Shown here in pieces: positions 48,013 through 61,620 of a stretch of 64,000 bases of DNA (positions are counted from its first letter, which is position 1; each line of letters opens with the position of its first letter). The translations under genes were made by a program, and so were the position numbers. The notes under the pieces were generated by a model. The model worked only from the letters and a program-made list of their open reading frames with translations. It made no database searches and had not been told where the DNA came from. The stretch lies in the NCBI GenBank assembly GCA_026874595.1, contig CM049306.1:23793019-23857018 (forward strand), written 5' to 3'. This stretch comes from Sipunculus nudus (taxonomy: Eukaryota; Annelida; Sipuncula; Golfingiida; Sipunculidae).

Positions 48013-51000
48013 TTAATCTATAAATGAATCTATAAATGAATTTATAAATGTATATTACTTGATTATACATTTTCTTTACTTTGTATAAATATTTTGACAT
48101 AGAAGACGATTTTTATTTGTGATTCATTATAAACCTTAAAAATCAACACTAATACAAATACTATTACAAGACTTAACCCAGGTACCTAAATAAACAGCTC
48201 CCATTAACGTCATGTGTTATTGCCTCGTCCATAATGCTGTTTTTCCTCCAGAATTAGTACTTGAAACGGGACCGTGAATCACCCGACTGCAATATGGCGT
48301 TCATAAAACCCTCATATGTGAAATTAATTTTGAAATGTCGCCACTGCGGTTGCCATGTCAACAGAGATACGTCAATCCCAGAGACTGGCATTTTCATTAT
48401 GTCTGACCTGTAGTTATTTCAAAAGGAATGAAAGATCAGAAAAATATTACAAAAAACACGCTTATTATCATAACATATAATATTTATCTTTCCCATGGAA
48501 AAGCAAATCAAAATGAAAATGAAAATTCTTAAATGAAAGGGAACAAAACCTGTAACTGTATATGGAGTCTGAAATGAAACGTGTGCACCATATTTTCCTT
48601 TTTCTTTTGAACTTGCATCTGACGGTAATGAGCATTTTTTTTTTTACAAATTCTCGATGTGAATGATAAAAACGGTTTTTTTGTTAGTAAGTCAGTAAGT
48701 TAGTAAGTTAATTAGATCCTCCCTTTACAATTTTGTGTCTGTGTATGTCGATTGTGGAGATCATCCAGATGGTTTAGAGGTTCAGTTTATAGGGAACCTT
48801 TCTATCTGGAATATTATTTTATACCGATCTGATTCAAAATGTAATAAATTTCTTTTTCCATGTAATGATTTAATATTTTAACGCTGGTCCGGAGCAGATT
48901 CCTGAGAAGAAGTATTTATTCTACGCATCAGCCCCCTCGGTATTTCGTGTGTTTACTGTTTATTGATCTTTATGGTTATGGAAATCTATAAGATTTCAAT
49001 GGCCAGGACCTGTCTCGATTAAAGGTTCTAAGTCCATGAGAATACGAGTTATGCCTTTTTAACCGTTTCATGACCGACATAGTTAGGCTATTCCTTATGC
49101 TTAAATGGCTCAGAGTCAGCTGTACTAAAAGTCAATAAATAAAACGTACTTTGCGGAAAAAAAAACAGAAACAGTTCTATAGTAATGGGTTCCTACAGAT
49201 TCACATCACAAAATATAAGATCTTTTAAAAGTAAATGTCAAACTTCCCTGATAAAACTTCATTTTTATATAAAAAAAAGTTTAACAAATACAATTTTGAA
49301 AAAAATATACTTGAATCTTCTTCCACCACTTTTGTCATCATGTTTGTAAATTCATCAAATATTGTACGAAATACCCATATACCCTATAGCTAGTATCAGC
49401 AATACATGGATACGTGTAATACATCAGTACACACAAAACTGTCACATAGATATGTGAAATATGATAACAAACTAACCACTAAAGCCTTCTTTCAAGACTC
49501 AGTGACAAAGTTCTATTAATAAATGTGGTAATGTAATTTATATTATTTAATAAATCTTATATGGGAGGAACTACCAACGATAAATCCTGACACCAACAGT
49601 AAACTGATACGTGTCATACATAATAATACATAGATAAAACAGTCGCTTGGGCAAAGTAAACAAGAAAGACAGTCAAACATTTGACCTTTACGATAATAAT
49701 TTAGCTCTTTACAATGGATGGAGGAAATGATAAAAATATAATATATGAGAAGCTGATATAATTTACACTCATGTTTGGTCACGGAAATAAACCGCAATTT
49801 TTTTATAATTTCTCACTAAGGGACATACATTTCATATGAACTACATGATCTTTACTGTTTTTGTGACAGAGTGTTCAGCCGTGTTCCCTTACAGAAAATC
49901 GAATTCACATTTATGTCGGAAAGCATCTCGCGAGGCATGGTGAGGATAAAATAAAATTCACCTAATTAGGTTAGAGGAAGCTGAGACGTATTGAACTCAT
50001 GCCAAGGAAGCTGTCATCAAAATTGAAGTTCAAATTTCAAGCAATTACCAATGATTTCCTGTTGAGTCCACCTGAGGACCAGGGTTAATTGCATTATGAT
50101 AATGATTCCTGTAACTTCAATCATCCTATTATGTAACACTCACGTTTCTGTTCACGTTTCTTACAGGACCCAGTGGAAGACTTTTAATGATGATTACATT
50201 CCTATTAAGAGAGCAAATTATCAAATCAACGTTGTTAGGAAGAACAAATGCTATGAATTTCTAATGTTAATATCCCAAAACAGGAATTACTTTAATGATT
50301 ATCAAATTACTGTGTTCGTTCGTCTTCCAGTCTGGCTTTGCCTCGGCAATCGTCTCATTCCTGCTATTTGAGATAGTAGCTGACAGATTTCTACTGTAGT
50401 TATGGCGTGGTTAAAAAAGCGGTATTCCGTACAAAACTACACGTGCACTTCCCACCAAACTCTCTCCGCAGTTGGATTCTCGTCTGGCCGCTGCTCCGGG
50501 GGTAATTCCGTGTCGCATCCCCGCTCCTTTATCGAACCCTGACAGGTTCATTTCTCCCATTTTCTTGAAACCGATCATAGGAACTGTAGATATTCTGAGT
50601 ATACTACAGGTAAACATAACACCTTAAATTATCTAAAATAAAACATTTAAAATATTCAAAACTATTGTGAAGAACATTCGTTTAGTGTGTACAGCTCATC
50701 CTGCCATTAGCAGGTACCTGCATGTTATAATACGAAAGCAGCATAAAATTTATTTCAAGTACTTAGATTTTAGTACACAAAAAATATGTACTTGTTTCGC
50801 TGAAACCATGGGGACAGTGGTGCTTTGAAGTATTACCACAGTAACCTTTAACGTTTGCAAATACCTCCTGTGAGCCATAATTCAAGGAAGCACCGATTTA
50901 AAGAGATGGCCTCAACCATGGTTATTATAGCTTTTGATAAACTGTAAATATAAAAAGACAGAAAGGAAACATCATCATGATACTGGGAGACATCAGGATG

Positions 51001-51551
51001 AGCCAAAGCCAGTCGCAGCAGACCGTATGCTTATATATATATAAATATCCCAGCAAATTCACAGACATCCCCTTTCTCGAAGAAATGGCAGGTACGAGTA
51101 ACAAGCATAACAAATAGTATGTACAAAGAGAATGTCCCAAATTATATGTGATTTATCAGACGTTTAATGTGCGTGTGTCGACCCTTAGACCTAATATTTT
51201 GTATTTATATGGCATGTGGATTGATCTGGGCTGCTTCATCGAAGGCTCTGGTGAGTCCATAATGGGCAGTATCGGCCAATAACCTATCTGTAATGCAACT
51301 TTCAGGACAGATCTATGGTTTGTTGCCGACCGTAATCCACAGACGTCGTCCAGTGTTACTTGTGGGAGACATGGAAGATCTGTGGCAACTTTGTGAGTAA
51401 AACATCTTGCGAAGCAAACTAATGCAGATAACATTGCATTTTTGCATTTACTGATATACAATATAAGTGATTATGTTGTTATATAACCTAATAATAACAG
51501 ATCACGATATCATGACGAGCACAAACTCTTGTTTCGGAGGCAAAAAAAATT
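46156..51551. other. Intergenic with AT microsatellite and candidate X-boxes
   Basis: No gene can be called. It includes a (TA)n tract at 47970-48010, the X-box motif at 46989-47002, and mixed-composition blocks near 48220-48400 and 49970-50110 that may be conserved elements. The minus-strand frames at 50411-50617 and 51156-51461 have balanced composition but no recognisable content. Confidence 0.4.
46989..47002. promoter_or_regulatory. Perfect palindromic RFX X-box
   Basis: GTTGCCATGGCAAC fits the RFX X-box consensus (GTHNYY-AT-RRNAAC) at every position and is a full palindrome. About 90 bases downstream there is an ATG directly followed by a GTAAGG donor-like site (47090-47098). A close match, GTTGCCATGTCAAC, lies at 48349-48362. 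Confidence 0.45.
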
Positions 51552-54500
51552 AATTCCGCAACACTAGGCAGCGTGAAATGTCTAGGGGTATAAAGAAGTC
51601 AGTGGTTTTTTATTAACAAATAATTATAATTTAGTCTTTGAACAATCCTAACATTACAATACACTAAATCAATACAATTTCACAGTATTAAAGCATAGCA
51701 ATAATAACAAGTGACCCATGGGTCATGACGCTCAGCCGACTGACATGTTGACAATATGCCCTTGGACAGGAAACTAATTCAGATAATATAGGTGGCATCA
51801 TCATTCATACATATTAGCTTAAGTTCATCAAGACCCATTAGCTCCAACCAGCCTTTCCTGAGGAACCTGGCAATTTGTAAGTATTTTTCATCACTTCTAA
51901 GATGCACAAACCTACCCCAAAACTCTGAAAATATAGGTCACAGTGACCCAGTTTCAGGTTTTGAGGGGAGAACTTTTGAGGAATTCTCAGGATGCCAAGT
52001 GAGAAGATTCTTGGTCCAATGGTTATCATTTGTGCTCTACTTTGGTATCAAATATTCTGGAGTGTGCTTATAAGCCCCATTGCTAAAAGATTATGGGTAA
52101 CAGAGACCTAATTTCAGATTTCCAAGGATATTTGTATCCGCCAAGACGACGTTACCATTTTTGCTCAGCGTCCGTCTGTTTGTCTGCCCTGGGCTAAAAT
52201 CACTCATATCTCTGTAGTGGTTTGACTTTTCTGCCTAAAATTTTGCGTGTTTATACATCTTGGAAATGCTTTCTCGGCTTTTTGGCAGGTGGCGCCATCT
52301 ACATTTATGTTAACGCTGCAGACATTCAGGCTTATATCCAAGGACTGGTTGGACATATCCCCCTGAAAATTTGCATGTGTATAGATCTCACATAGCTCTT
52401 AATCATACACAAAATTGGCGGCGCCACCTGCCACCATTTTTGTACAAGTCCTTCTGTTTGTCTGCTGAGGGATAAAATTACTCATATACATGTAGTGGTT
52501 TGACTTTTCTGCCTAAAATGTTGCATATGTATACAAATTGGACAGCTTTCTGGATTTTGTGGTAGGTGGCGCAACCTACATACACATTTCGGCTGCAGAC
52601 ATCCATGCTAATATGCAACACACCTCATTCTATTTCCCCTTGCCACTCAATCCATGCCTCACTTCACCCGTTCCACTCTGATTTTGGCGGATACACGTAG
52701 TCGCTTGTTGACTACCCGTATTCTAGTTTTCATTTACCTCCCTGCCCTGATAATAGACGGTCGCATCTTCGAAGGTCTCAAAAATAGAGAGAAAATGCAT
52801 AAAAATTGGAAAAAAATCAAGGTGACACCACCAGTCTGCAAGGACTGATGAAACACTCCATGATGAAATGCATGCAAAGAATCATGGCAATCAATGCACA
52901 ATTTGTTGCATACTAGAGCTTTTGTATCAAATTCTTTGGGGTCTTCTGAGTTATTCTTTGGGGTCTTCTGAGCCCAATAACTCAGAGGATATGGGTAACA
53001 GAGACCTTATTTAAGGTTTCCACGGAGATATTTTTATTGACCTTCCAGCATGTCAAAATAGAAGATTCTTGGTCCAGTGGTTACGATTTGTGCCCTGTTA
53101 ACAGATGACCACAGCTTTTAAGGTCTCAAAAATAGAGAGAAAAAAATCATAAAGAAATTGAATAAATACAGGTGGCGCCACCAGTCAGCAGGAATTGATG
53201 AACATTCTATGATAAATATGCATGCAAAGAATCATAGCAATCAATGAACTCGTTGTTGAGATACAAGAGCTTTTGTATAAAATTTTGAGTTGTTCTTGGG
53301 TGTACTTCAAAGCCCTAGAGCTCAGAGGTCATGGGTAACAGAGACCTAATTCAAGGTTTCCAAAGAGACTATTGAATTAATATGCATTCAAAGAATCATG
53401 GCAATCAATGGACTATTTGTTGAGATACTTGAGCTATTGTATCAAATTTTCCATTATTCTGGGGGGTAGTTCGGAGCCCCATAGCTCAAAGAATATGGGT
53501 AACAGAGACATTATTCCAGGTTTCAACTGAGACTTTTCATGGGCCTCCCTGCATGACAAGAGAGAAGATTCAATGCCTAGTCCTTAGGATTTGTGCCCTG
53601 TTAACAGATGACCGCATCTTAAGAGGTCTCAAATATAGAGAAAAAAATTCGTAAAAAATAAAAAAAAATACAGGTGGCACCACCAGTCTGCAGAAAGTGA
53701 TTAAACATTCCATGACCAATATCCATGGAAAAATCATGGTTATCAACGCATTAGTTGTTCAGAAACTTGAACTATAGTATCAAATTTTCTATTATTCTTG
53801 GGGGTATTTCGGAGCTCCATAGCTCAAAGAATACAAGTAAGAGAGACCTAATTTCAGGTTTCAACAGAGACTTTTCATGGACCTCCCTGCATATTAAGAG
53901 AGAAGATTCTAGGTTCAGTCCTTAGGATTTGTGCCCTGTTTACAGATGACCGCATCTTTTAAGGTCTCAAAAATAGAGAAAAAAATCATAAAAATAAAAA
54001 ATACGGGTGGCGCCTCCAGTCTGCAGAAAATGATGAAACATTCCATGACCGATATCCATGCAAAAAATCATGGTTATCAATGCATTAGTTGTTCAGATAC
54101 TGGAGCTTTTGTATCAAATTTTCTATTATTCTGGGGAGTACTTCGGAGCTCCATAGCTCGAAGAATATGGATAACAGAGACCTAATTTTATGGTTTCCAC
54201 AGAGACTTTTCATGGACCTCCCTTGATGTCAAGTTAGATGATCCCAGGTCCAGGGGTTACGATTTGTGCCCTGTTAACGGACAGACAGCATGATGGCCGG
54301 ACGGCCGACTGGCCGGACGGACGACGGACAAAGGGTGATCGCTATAGTTCAGATGACTTACAGTCAGCTGAGCTAAAAATGTACATCACCAGAGTCCGGA
54401 TCCTAGGCTTTGTTTCCTGGATACCACAACTGTCACAGTCCAACAAGAGTCTTATAGCACAAATAATCCACGTGAACAGCTCAAGTAAATCTTCCAGGTG

Positions 54501-54975
54501 AATAGTCCAATTAAATCTCGAAGACTTATCTATTGTAATTCAGAAGTGAAGTTCAGGTAAAATCCCAAAGGCAAACTTAAGACAGTCTATATAAAATCTG
54601 TATAAAGTCTGTATCAAGTCCATGGAATATCTGTAACTATGCAATTATCGGAGTAGGTCCCAAGACTGACGAGAAAGTCGCACCCTTTAGTGCCCGCTGG
54701 TATTTCCTTTCTCCCGGCTCCAAACACAACCCCTATTTATAGCTTTTCCCCCGAAGTCCAGAAGCTTCTAGTCCGGAGCATTCCAAAGAGCAAACTCGTA
54801 CCTTTTAGACTACAACGAACACGCTATCTTTACACTCGCAGAGTAAGCCAGAGTTCAACATGTGCGGTTCTCATAGCAAAGCCTGGGCTTGCGCCTAACA
54901 CGAATCAGAAGGCGAAGCACATGTCAAGCCATGCAATTCCTGCGCATAATAAACAGATACATGTAACAATGTAAA
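51552..54975 (-). mobile_element. LTR-like element split by a HINE-like insertion
   Basis: The left part at 51552-51700 (GCAACACTAGGCAGCGTGAAA...) and the right part at 54385-54975 are collinear with 3083-3818. On the minus strand the right part has a clear TATA box in GCTATAAATAGGGG (near 54732-54745). The 51706-54380 element separates them. The two parts would be about 740 bp without the insertion, matching the uninterrupted copy. Confidence 0.7.
51706..54380 (+). mobile_element. HINE-like (Helentron-type) element nested in an LTR-like element
   Basis: The 5' end AACAAGTGACCCATGGGTCA, a subterminal GCTCAGCCGACTG, and a 3' CAGTCAGCTGAGC with a hairpin at 54348-54372 followed by CTAAAAAT match the 22601 copy. 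The interior has two kinds of tandem unit: a ~290-bp unit twice at about 52150-52610 (TAGTGGTTTGACTTTTCTGC box) and ~335-bp units from 52800 to 54240 like those in the 22601 copy. A short GGCCGGACGG array lies at 54290-54320. No coding sequence for replication proteins is present. Confidence 0.7.
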
Positions 54976-56493
54976 GAGAATAAACATGTTAGGTCCCTTT
55001 GTGCCACATTTGTTTCTTTGATGCATGTATCTCCGTTTCAATCTTAACTAATAAGTATTATAGGCTTGAAAATGTTGAGATATGATCATGGTTGAAGTAG
55101 GTTTCATTACCACCATCCACCTGCTTAATTTGTCTTTAAAATTCGCGAGAAATCAATATTTAATTAGTAAATATTAACCTGAATTAATAACGTTTGTCAT
55201 AAGCATAATCAGATTAAATTTGTATATCTTAAGTACGTTGAGGCTATTTATTATAATTGATGGATTCTTTTATGTAATATTACCTAAACATTATGCCGTT
55301 TATACTATTCCCATGCAATAACCCATATGCCAAAGCTTTGGAAACCAAAATCCGCATATCTGAATAGTGCGTTCAATTAACAACCCTTTTATAAATCATC
55401 CTGAAAAATTAAAAGACTTAATTAAAAGCGAAATTATTTCTTTACAATAACTGTTGCTGTATTTATAAATTATTATCCCAGTTACAACCCCGTAGAAGGC
55501 GCGAGCAAGATTTCACTCAAACGAAAGCATTGTTATAACGTTAGGCATGATCAGCGGTTATAACAAAGAATTAATTGTACATTCATACTCGGAGAATAAG
55601 TCAAAATATATTGGAGTTAAGCTGTTATTGGAATAATAAGCAGATTTAGGATGTGTGATTGTATTCTCGTAAAGGATTCACGCAGTTATTGAACAAGACA
55701 TAAAAACTAATGACTTACGGTCTGTTCCAGTAAAATGCCAATTAAAAATGGGGTAAAATACTTTACTTTATTAGTGCAGACAGAGGGACAATCAGGGGCA
55801 AACCGCCTCAGGAGCGAAAGATGTAGGCTATCCGTGACGCTGGTCCGTCTGGCCGCAACACTTTCATATTCAGGCTGATGAAGAAATGTTTGTTTTCCGC
55901 ATGTCTGGTCTAGCCAGATACCGGATCCTGAGTCAGTCTGATACCTCAGACCTTGAGATCAATGTTCTGATATGGATACATCTAAACCAAAGCCAGGCGA
56001 TACAGTGCAAACTTCTAAACCCACGCCAAACCACACTTAAACTATTGTTTCTAGGAATAGCCGCTACTGTTTTGCGTGGTTCATTTTGTTTAGTGCGGTT
56101 AATGAGTACCAAGTCCTTGAAATTGAAGTTTGCTAGTTTTACCCTAATCTCTCAAACGAAACTGATAATTCACTATGTTGGTAAATGCACCTTCGAAAAT
56201 GGATTAAACTTTGTGTTGTTCACGATGCGAAATGTCAAGAAATAAAGCACATTTTTATTCTTCCCGCCAGTTGGCAAAACCTATAGCTAAATTTTTCAAT
56301 TAAACAATTAAACAATAAAACTAACCTAATGCTCTATATTTTGTTGTTTATATTTTGTTCTGTGTACTTGCTGTGGAGACAGGGTATTTACGTGTACATC
56401 AATTTCCTTTCAATTAACATCCATTGATTATAGATATATACTGATGCAAATATGACGGACTCATGAGTGAGCCTACGCCTCAGACCACTTTGA
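54976..56493. other. Intergenic, no gene seen
   Basis: AT-rich. The 119-codon open frame at 55886-56245 (+) has no recognisable domain and no splice partner. Confidence 0.4.
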
Positions 56494-57330
56494 CCTCAGC
56501 TGACTGACAGTCATCTGAGCTATAGCAGCTATGTCCGTCCGGTGGTCTGGTCGTCCGTTAACAGGGCACAATTCGTAACCGGTGGACCCAGAAACGTTTA
56601 ACGTTATATTTTGGGAGGTAAGTAATAAATCTTCTTGAGATGTATTCTCCGGCTTATTTGAATACCCCAGAATAATTATTTTTATATGAAAGCTCCAGTA
56701 TCTCAAAAATTATTGTCCGGATTACCATGAAATTTTCTTTTCATGTAGACTGGTGGCAAGTTTTACGATTTTTATCTCTAATTTTTAGACCATCAAATTA
56801 TTGGAATCATATCAGTTAATCAGCTGTGGTTTCTTCTGATGTCCTGAAACAGTTTTTTATATCATGGCTATTTTTTTTAGGTTCTGAAGACTGTTGGTGC
56901 CACCTGTTTTTTTTGTGTCCATTTTTCAGCAATTTTCCTCAATTTTCAGACTGAAGATTCCAGCACTTTCTCACCTGTGGTTTCATTTTATGTCCTGAAA
57001 CCTGGTGTGCTTATCGTTCATAATTTGGTTTAACAGTTCCTGAGGACTTGTGGTTTTACATGTAATTTTCCATTTATCAGGCTTTTTTTATCTCATCAAA
57101 TGACAGCAATCGTTGTTATTTCTATGATTTCTTGTTCCGAAACCATGTATGTACATTGATCATGGGGCTTATTTCATGCCTTTGCATATATGGTGTAAAA
57201 TTGTTACCTTCTATCTCAGGAACCATTGGACCACTTATTACCAAATTTGGCAAACATGTTCGATCAATTGACTGCTATTTGAGTTTTGCCTGTGGATGGC
57301 GCCATCTGTCATGGCTTCTCCTTTATAAGG
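56494..57330 (-). mobile_element. HINE-like element, partial copy 4
   Basis: The minus strand has the 3' hairpin (56495-56519, CTCAGATGACT and AGTCAGCTGAG arms) and the TTAACGGACGACC and TACGAATTGTGCCC boxes just inside. A GATGGCGCCATC box occurs near 57295. The 5' AAGTGACCC end was not found, so the far limit is a guess. Confidence 0.45.
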
Positions 57331-59604
57331 TGAAGAGCTATTTTCTACCTCTTTCTGAATTCAGAAAATATTTAAGCTTTCATATCATGTTTGACTTTAT
57401 CTTAGAACAACGGAAATTAAATAAGTGTGACTTAAATGCAAACCACGTGTGTGAGTGGTTTATTTTTCAAGTGGCTTCTTCATGCAATTACAAATGTTAT
57501 AGTCACAAAATGTTACGATCTGAGATGTTTCCATACTTCATGTGAAATCTAGTTCAAGATTTCACTTCTACAGCAGGATCTGTTAGCTTAAAATGTAACA
57601 GGCACATTCCTTTACTAGAACCATGACAGACACCTATTTTGAATGACAGGTGTACTAGTATTTTCAGGTTTACTGTTTCTTTTGTGTCATGTACAATATT
57701 TGAAAAAATATAAGACGTTACCCTTGAGACAGATTACTTCCCCTGTAACTCTAGTACTAAGTTAAAATCAGTGTTTTCCAGAAGCCTAAACAGTCAATCA
57801 GACATTTAAAATCTAATTTGTATTAAATATAAAAAAATATGCACGTATACTTTCCTTGCGAAATATATGAGAACTGTTTTCCAAATAATTTTATTAAATA
57901 TATTAATATTAATAATTAATACTATTTTACAGTATATAAGTCTATGATATCCTGATGCGTAGATACTTCATTTAATTGTGTGTTGTTTAACTTGTCATAT
58001 TTTCAAGACTATATGCCTTCAAGAGTAAGGGGTTCCAGTATAGGGACATACGGGTCAGTTGTCACCAGTAATATACATGCATGGCTCATTTTAATAAGTG
58101 TGCAACGTCCAATGTGTATTCAAAACACAGGTAGTTTTCTGGATCTTTGAAGTGGGATTTATTCAATGAAATAATTAATCAATGGTAAATCTGAACTGTC
58201 GAAATGTTTCAGGCCAGTGTCCGTAAGTAGACAATATGAATAACTGAAAACTTTAACTGCATAAGAATTTTCGTTTTCAGATTATGCCATTGCCTTTTTG
58301 ATATCCTTAGTTTCACGTGCATGGTTCGACAGCACTGCGTTTGCTTGTTCACTTTTCACCATTTTAACTTTTATGAATTAAACCTTTACCCGTTAGGGAG
58401 GGAGGCTGAAGGATTTAATTATTTTATTCCGATATTAATAAAATTTTACTGAATATTGGGGGGAGGGGGTTGATGGGGTCGGGCTACTAGAAACGGCTGG
58501 ACTTCTTCAGTCATAGTTATGTTCACAGGTGACAAATTCGCACCTGATATTTAATTTTGACCCAGACCTTATTTTCAAGGTTAAGATTATATGCAACATA
58601 TCCTACTGTGTTGTTTTAATCATATTTCATAATAATATTGATAAATAAAATCAGAGAACGAATCATTTATACCATCATCTTCACTCTGGAACCATCACCA
58701 GAATTAACTTTGAAATAAACACTTCCGGTCATTCATTTTGCAAATCAGTTTTACTGAGAAGAGACGGGGATGAGATGAACCCATTCCCTAAATTGGAAAA
58801 TTGCTATCATGTTCATGCAAATCATGCAAGCGATGGGATCACCAATTAAAGAGATATTAATCTAAATATATTTGAAAGTAAGCACAGTCCGATTTTTCTT
58901 ATGAATGCGCACCATATTTTCAGCTAGGGCCCCATTAATAATCGGTTTATAGTTAAAAAAGTTAATAATAAAGCCTTTATCACTTATTCATGCCGCAAGA
59001 AACTGATATATTTTCACAGCAAGAAAACAGAAACCGACGAGTGAGTGATGGTGATCAATGAGTGCCGGTGATGATACAAAAACGACAGAGAATGATTCAT
59101 GGTTTTCATTTTATGAGAAAGAAATCAATTTCTGTCCTCTTTATTATATCTTTCCGTACTGTATTCAAGTATATCATGACACTGATTCATTGTATTCTTG
59201 ATCGGAACAGAAAATAAACCTTAATAAGCAATATGGTGAACCTTGATTTCAACATTAAATAATTTATAATTTTACTAGAGGCAGGTTGCAGGATCCTTGA
59301 AATAATGCCTTGATTCTCTCATCAATTTTAGACTTAATTTGGGAAGCAACAGTCTCTTTACTGGCATCCCTACAGAGCGACAGACAATAACAAAATATAA
59401 CATGTAGACAAGTCATCAGTAATAATATCCTGTTTTATAATAAAGCTAGCATTGTGGGTGTTATTTGTTAGATGTCAACCTGATTATTCCTATTATTATA
59501 TCCCACTTGTACAAAAATACAATATTATTTAACTGAAGAGGTGTTTTTTTTTTATTTTACATTATAAATACTTGACAGTTCAATTACAAAAAAAGTATGC
59601 CAAA
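57331..59604. other. Intergenic, no gene seen
   Basis: AT-rich. The 137-codon frame at 57132-57545 begins inside the HINE-like remnant and shows no domain. Confidence 0.4.
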
Positions 59605-59752
59605 AGAGGATCCAGAGGGGATGAGACCAATTTGTGTGGCCTGGACAGACCCCCCTCCCCCCCCCCCCCCCCCCCATTTTTTTTCCTGACCTGATGCCTT
59701 TTTTGGTCCTCCTGGGTTGGACTCCTTATTTCCTAAATCGTGGATCCGCTCC
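59605..59752 (+). repeat. Dispersed GGATCC-type repeat, copy 3, with poly-C tract
   Basis: GAGGATCCAGAGG at one end and CGTGGATCCGCTCC at the other look like imperfect inverted ends. The core has a long C run (59650-59680) and the box CCTCCTGGGTTGGACTCC shared with copies 1 and 2. Confidence 0.55.
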
Positions 59753-60669
59753 TGCATGCAGCATTAAAAGCACCGAATACATACATCAATTGAGCTGCGT
59801 CTGATTGGTCGTTTATTGTTTTTTTTTTTAATATTCTAAAAGGGTAGCCATCTAAGAGGTTGTCGGCACCACTCGCCCCGTCAGAAAACAAAAACATCCC
59901 ATAAGGTTGCAAACTCTTAATGTTGGTTCATGACCTGAACGTTTTCGTCCCATGTAAGACCTTTAGGCCTTCTTTCATATTATCATCTTATAGTGTAAAG
60001 AAATATTTGAATGGTCTCAAAATTTCAAATGGCATCAAAGAGCCAGATGTGTCAATTACATTTTGATTTATGTATTTCCTTTCGTGTAATGGGGGACTGG
60101 TATTCAGCGTTAAATGTAGACTGCAAGTCTTTGTGTGGAAACATTTGACTCTCTAACGAGTATAGCTTAAAATCTTCTTATGGCTGGGGTCAACAGGCTT
60201 GGGCGATATTTTTTCGTGTTTTTCATGAAATTTTATAAACAGGAAGAGCTAAATTGATAATGGATGTTAGGTAATTTATTACATTTTTTAAAACCGCAAC
60301 CTTATCTTCATCTTTAGGTTGAACTTCCTGTAACTTCTATTTTGTGTGCCCGTGGTATTTCCTTTCTAAGCTTTCGCACAGCAAAATCGATATCTGGCAT
60401 TCACGTGTTTTAGATAAGTTCATCTGATAGAGGCCGGCGGCTGAAACACGTCCTATTGGAAATACAAACACCATACACTGGGCAGGTCATGTTTGTTGAT
60501 GTCTCGACAGAATACTGCTTTCGATTTAAATCCCAAGGCAGCACTATGGGTAAACGATTTTTTTATTGGTCTGCTTGCACAGCTGTGCGAGCTTTGTGCT
60601 ATAGCTTGAGTTAGCTTGTTATGAGCTTACAATGCTATACAACATAGGAAACAGCACTAGATGCAGCAC
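59753..60669. other. Intergenic, no gene seen
   Basis: AT-rich, with a T run near 59819-59829. No coding or RNA feature recognised. Confidence 0.4.
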
Positions 60670-61620
60670 GGGAACAAAACATCACGCTAAGATCTGATCT
60701 TTATCGAGTTTAGTGGGAGCAGAACGCGTTCTCGATATGAACGCTTCGACGATGGCAAGGAAGGCGCTGTCTGCTGCATAGGGCAGCACTGAAACAGTTT
60801 TAGAAGCCAGCCAGGGGTAGTTACTGTCGAGAACAATGAGCAGACGGTGACTGCTGCTACAGCAGAGGCTTTGCCGGTCTGTAGCCCGGACAGACTGGTA
60901 TCTTATTGAGAGAAGTGGCTTGTTTACCACAATCCGGAATAACACCAGATGGAAAGTCAACTTTAGCCCTGCATGAGGAGACCCTTCGGCATCTGTGAAT
61001 TGCCAGTACGTACTAACACTGAGCGTTGTGTGTATACTACCTAACAACCCCCATGGCGGGGGAGACCGTATAACTGGCCGCCATTTAACATAGACAGCAT
61101 CTGCCACATGAATATTTCTCCTCTGACAGAGCCGGGAGGACTGTGTATCCAAGACCTTTGCTTAATCTCTTCAGGATACAGATCCTTTAGGCCTGACTGG
61201 GGCCCATGTTGGGTAAAGCTAAGGTGGTGGAACTGGTGGGTGTAAGCTGCGCCTTTTTATTTAAGTCTTTGAATATTGAAGGGTCGCATCGAGGAAATGG
61301 AGCCTTGTACTGTGGCTGGTGACTCCAAGTGACAAGCGAATGCTTCCAGTGCAGTGAGAACGCTGTGTTCAATAATACCACACGTGGCTCCGGTAGCTCG
61401 CCATTGGTTCAGAATGCTCGAATCAATCACGACGTCCAAACATACTCGCCGGCGGCAGCACTCTCCATTGTAAAGCAAGACGCTGCAAGGACTAGAATAT
61501 TTAGGCTGCCAACTCCAAGGCGGAAATTTAATTTGGTGCTGGCACACAAAGTCTGAAAGCATTTCTCTTCCTGAGCAGGATGAGCTAGCCCTGTATGTAA
61601 GAAGGTAAGTCTCCATGAAG
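60670..61620 (-). other. GC-richer block with overlapping open frames, unrecognised
   Basis: Minus-strand frames of 156 codons (60682-61152) and 119 codons (61257-61616) sit in a block that is visibly GC-richer and less repetitive than its surroundings. The plus strand is also open over 61329-61556. The peptides show no family I recognise and no obvious splice chain joins the frames. It could be a decayed gene, an old transposon fragment, or a CpG-rich regulatory region. Confidence 0.25.

Noticed and set aside
57132-57545. 137-codon open frame
   Set aside because: Begins within a HINE-like remnant, is AT-driven and has no domain or splice support.
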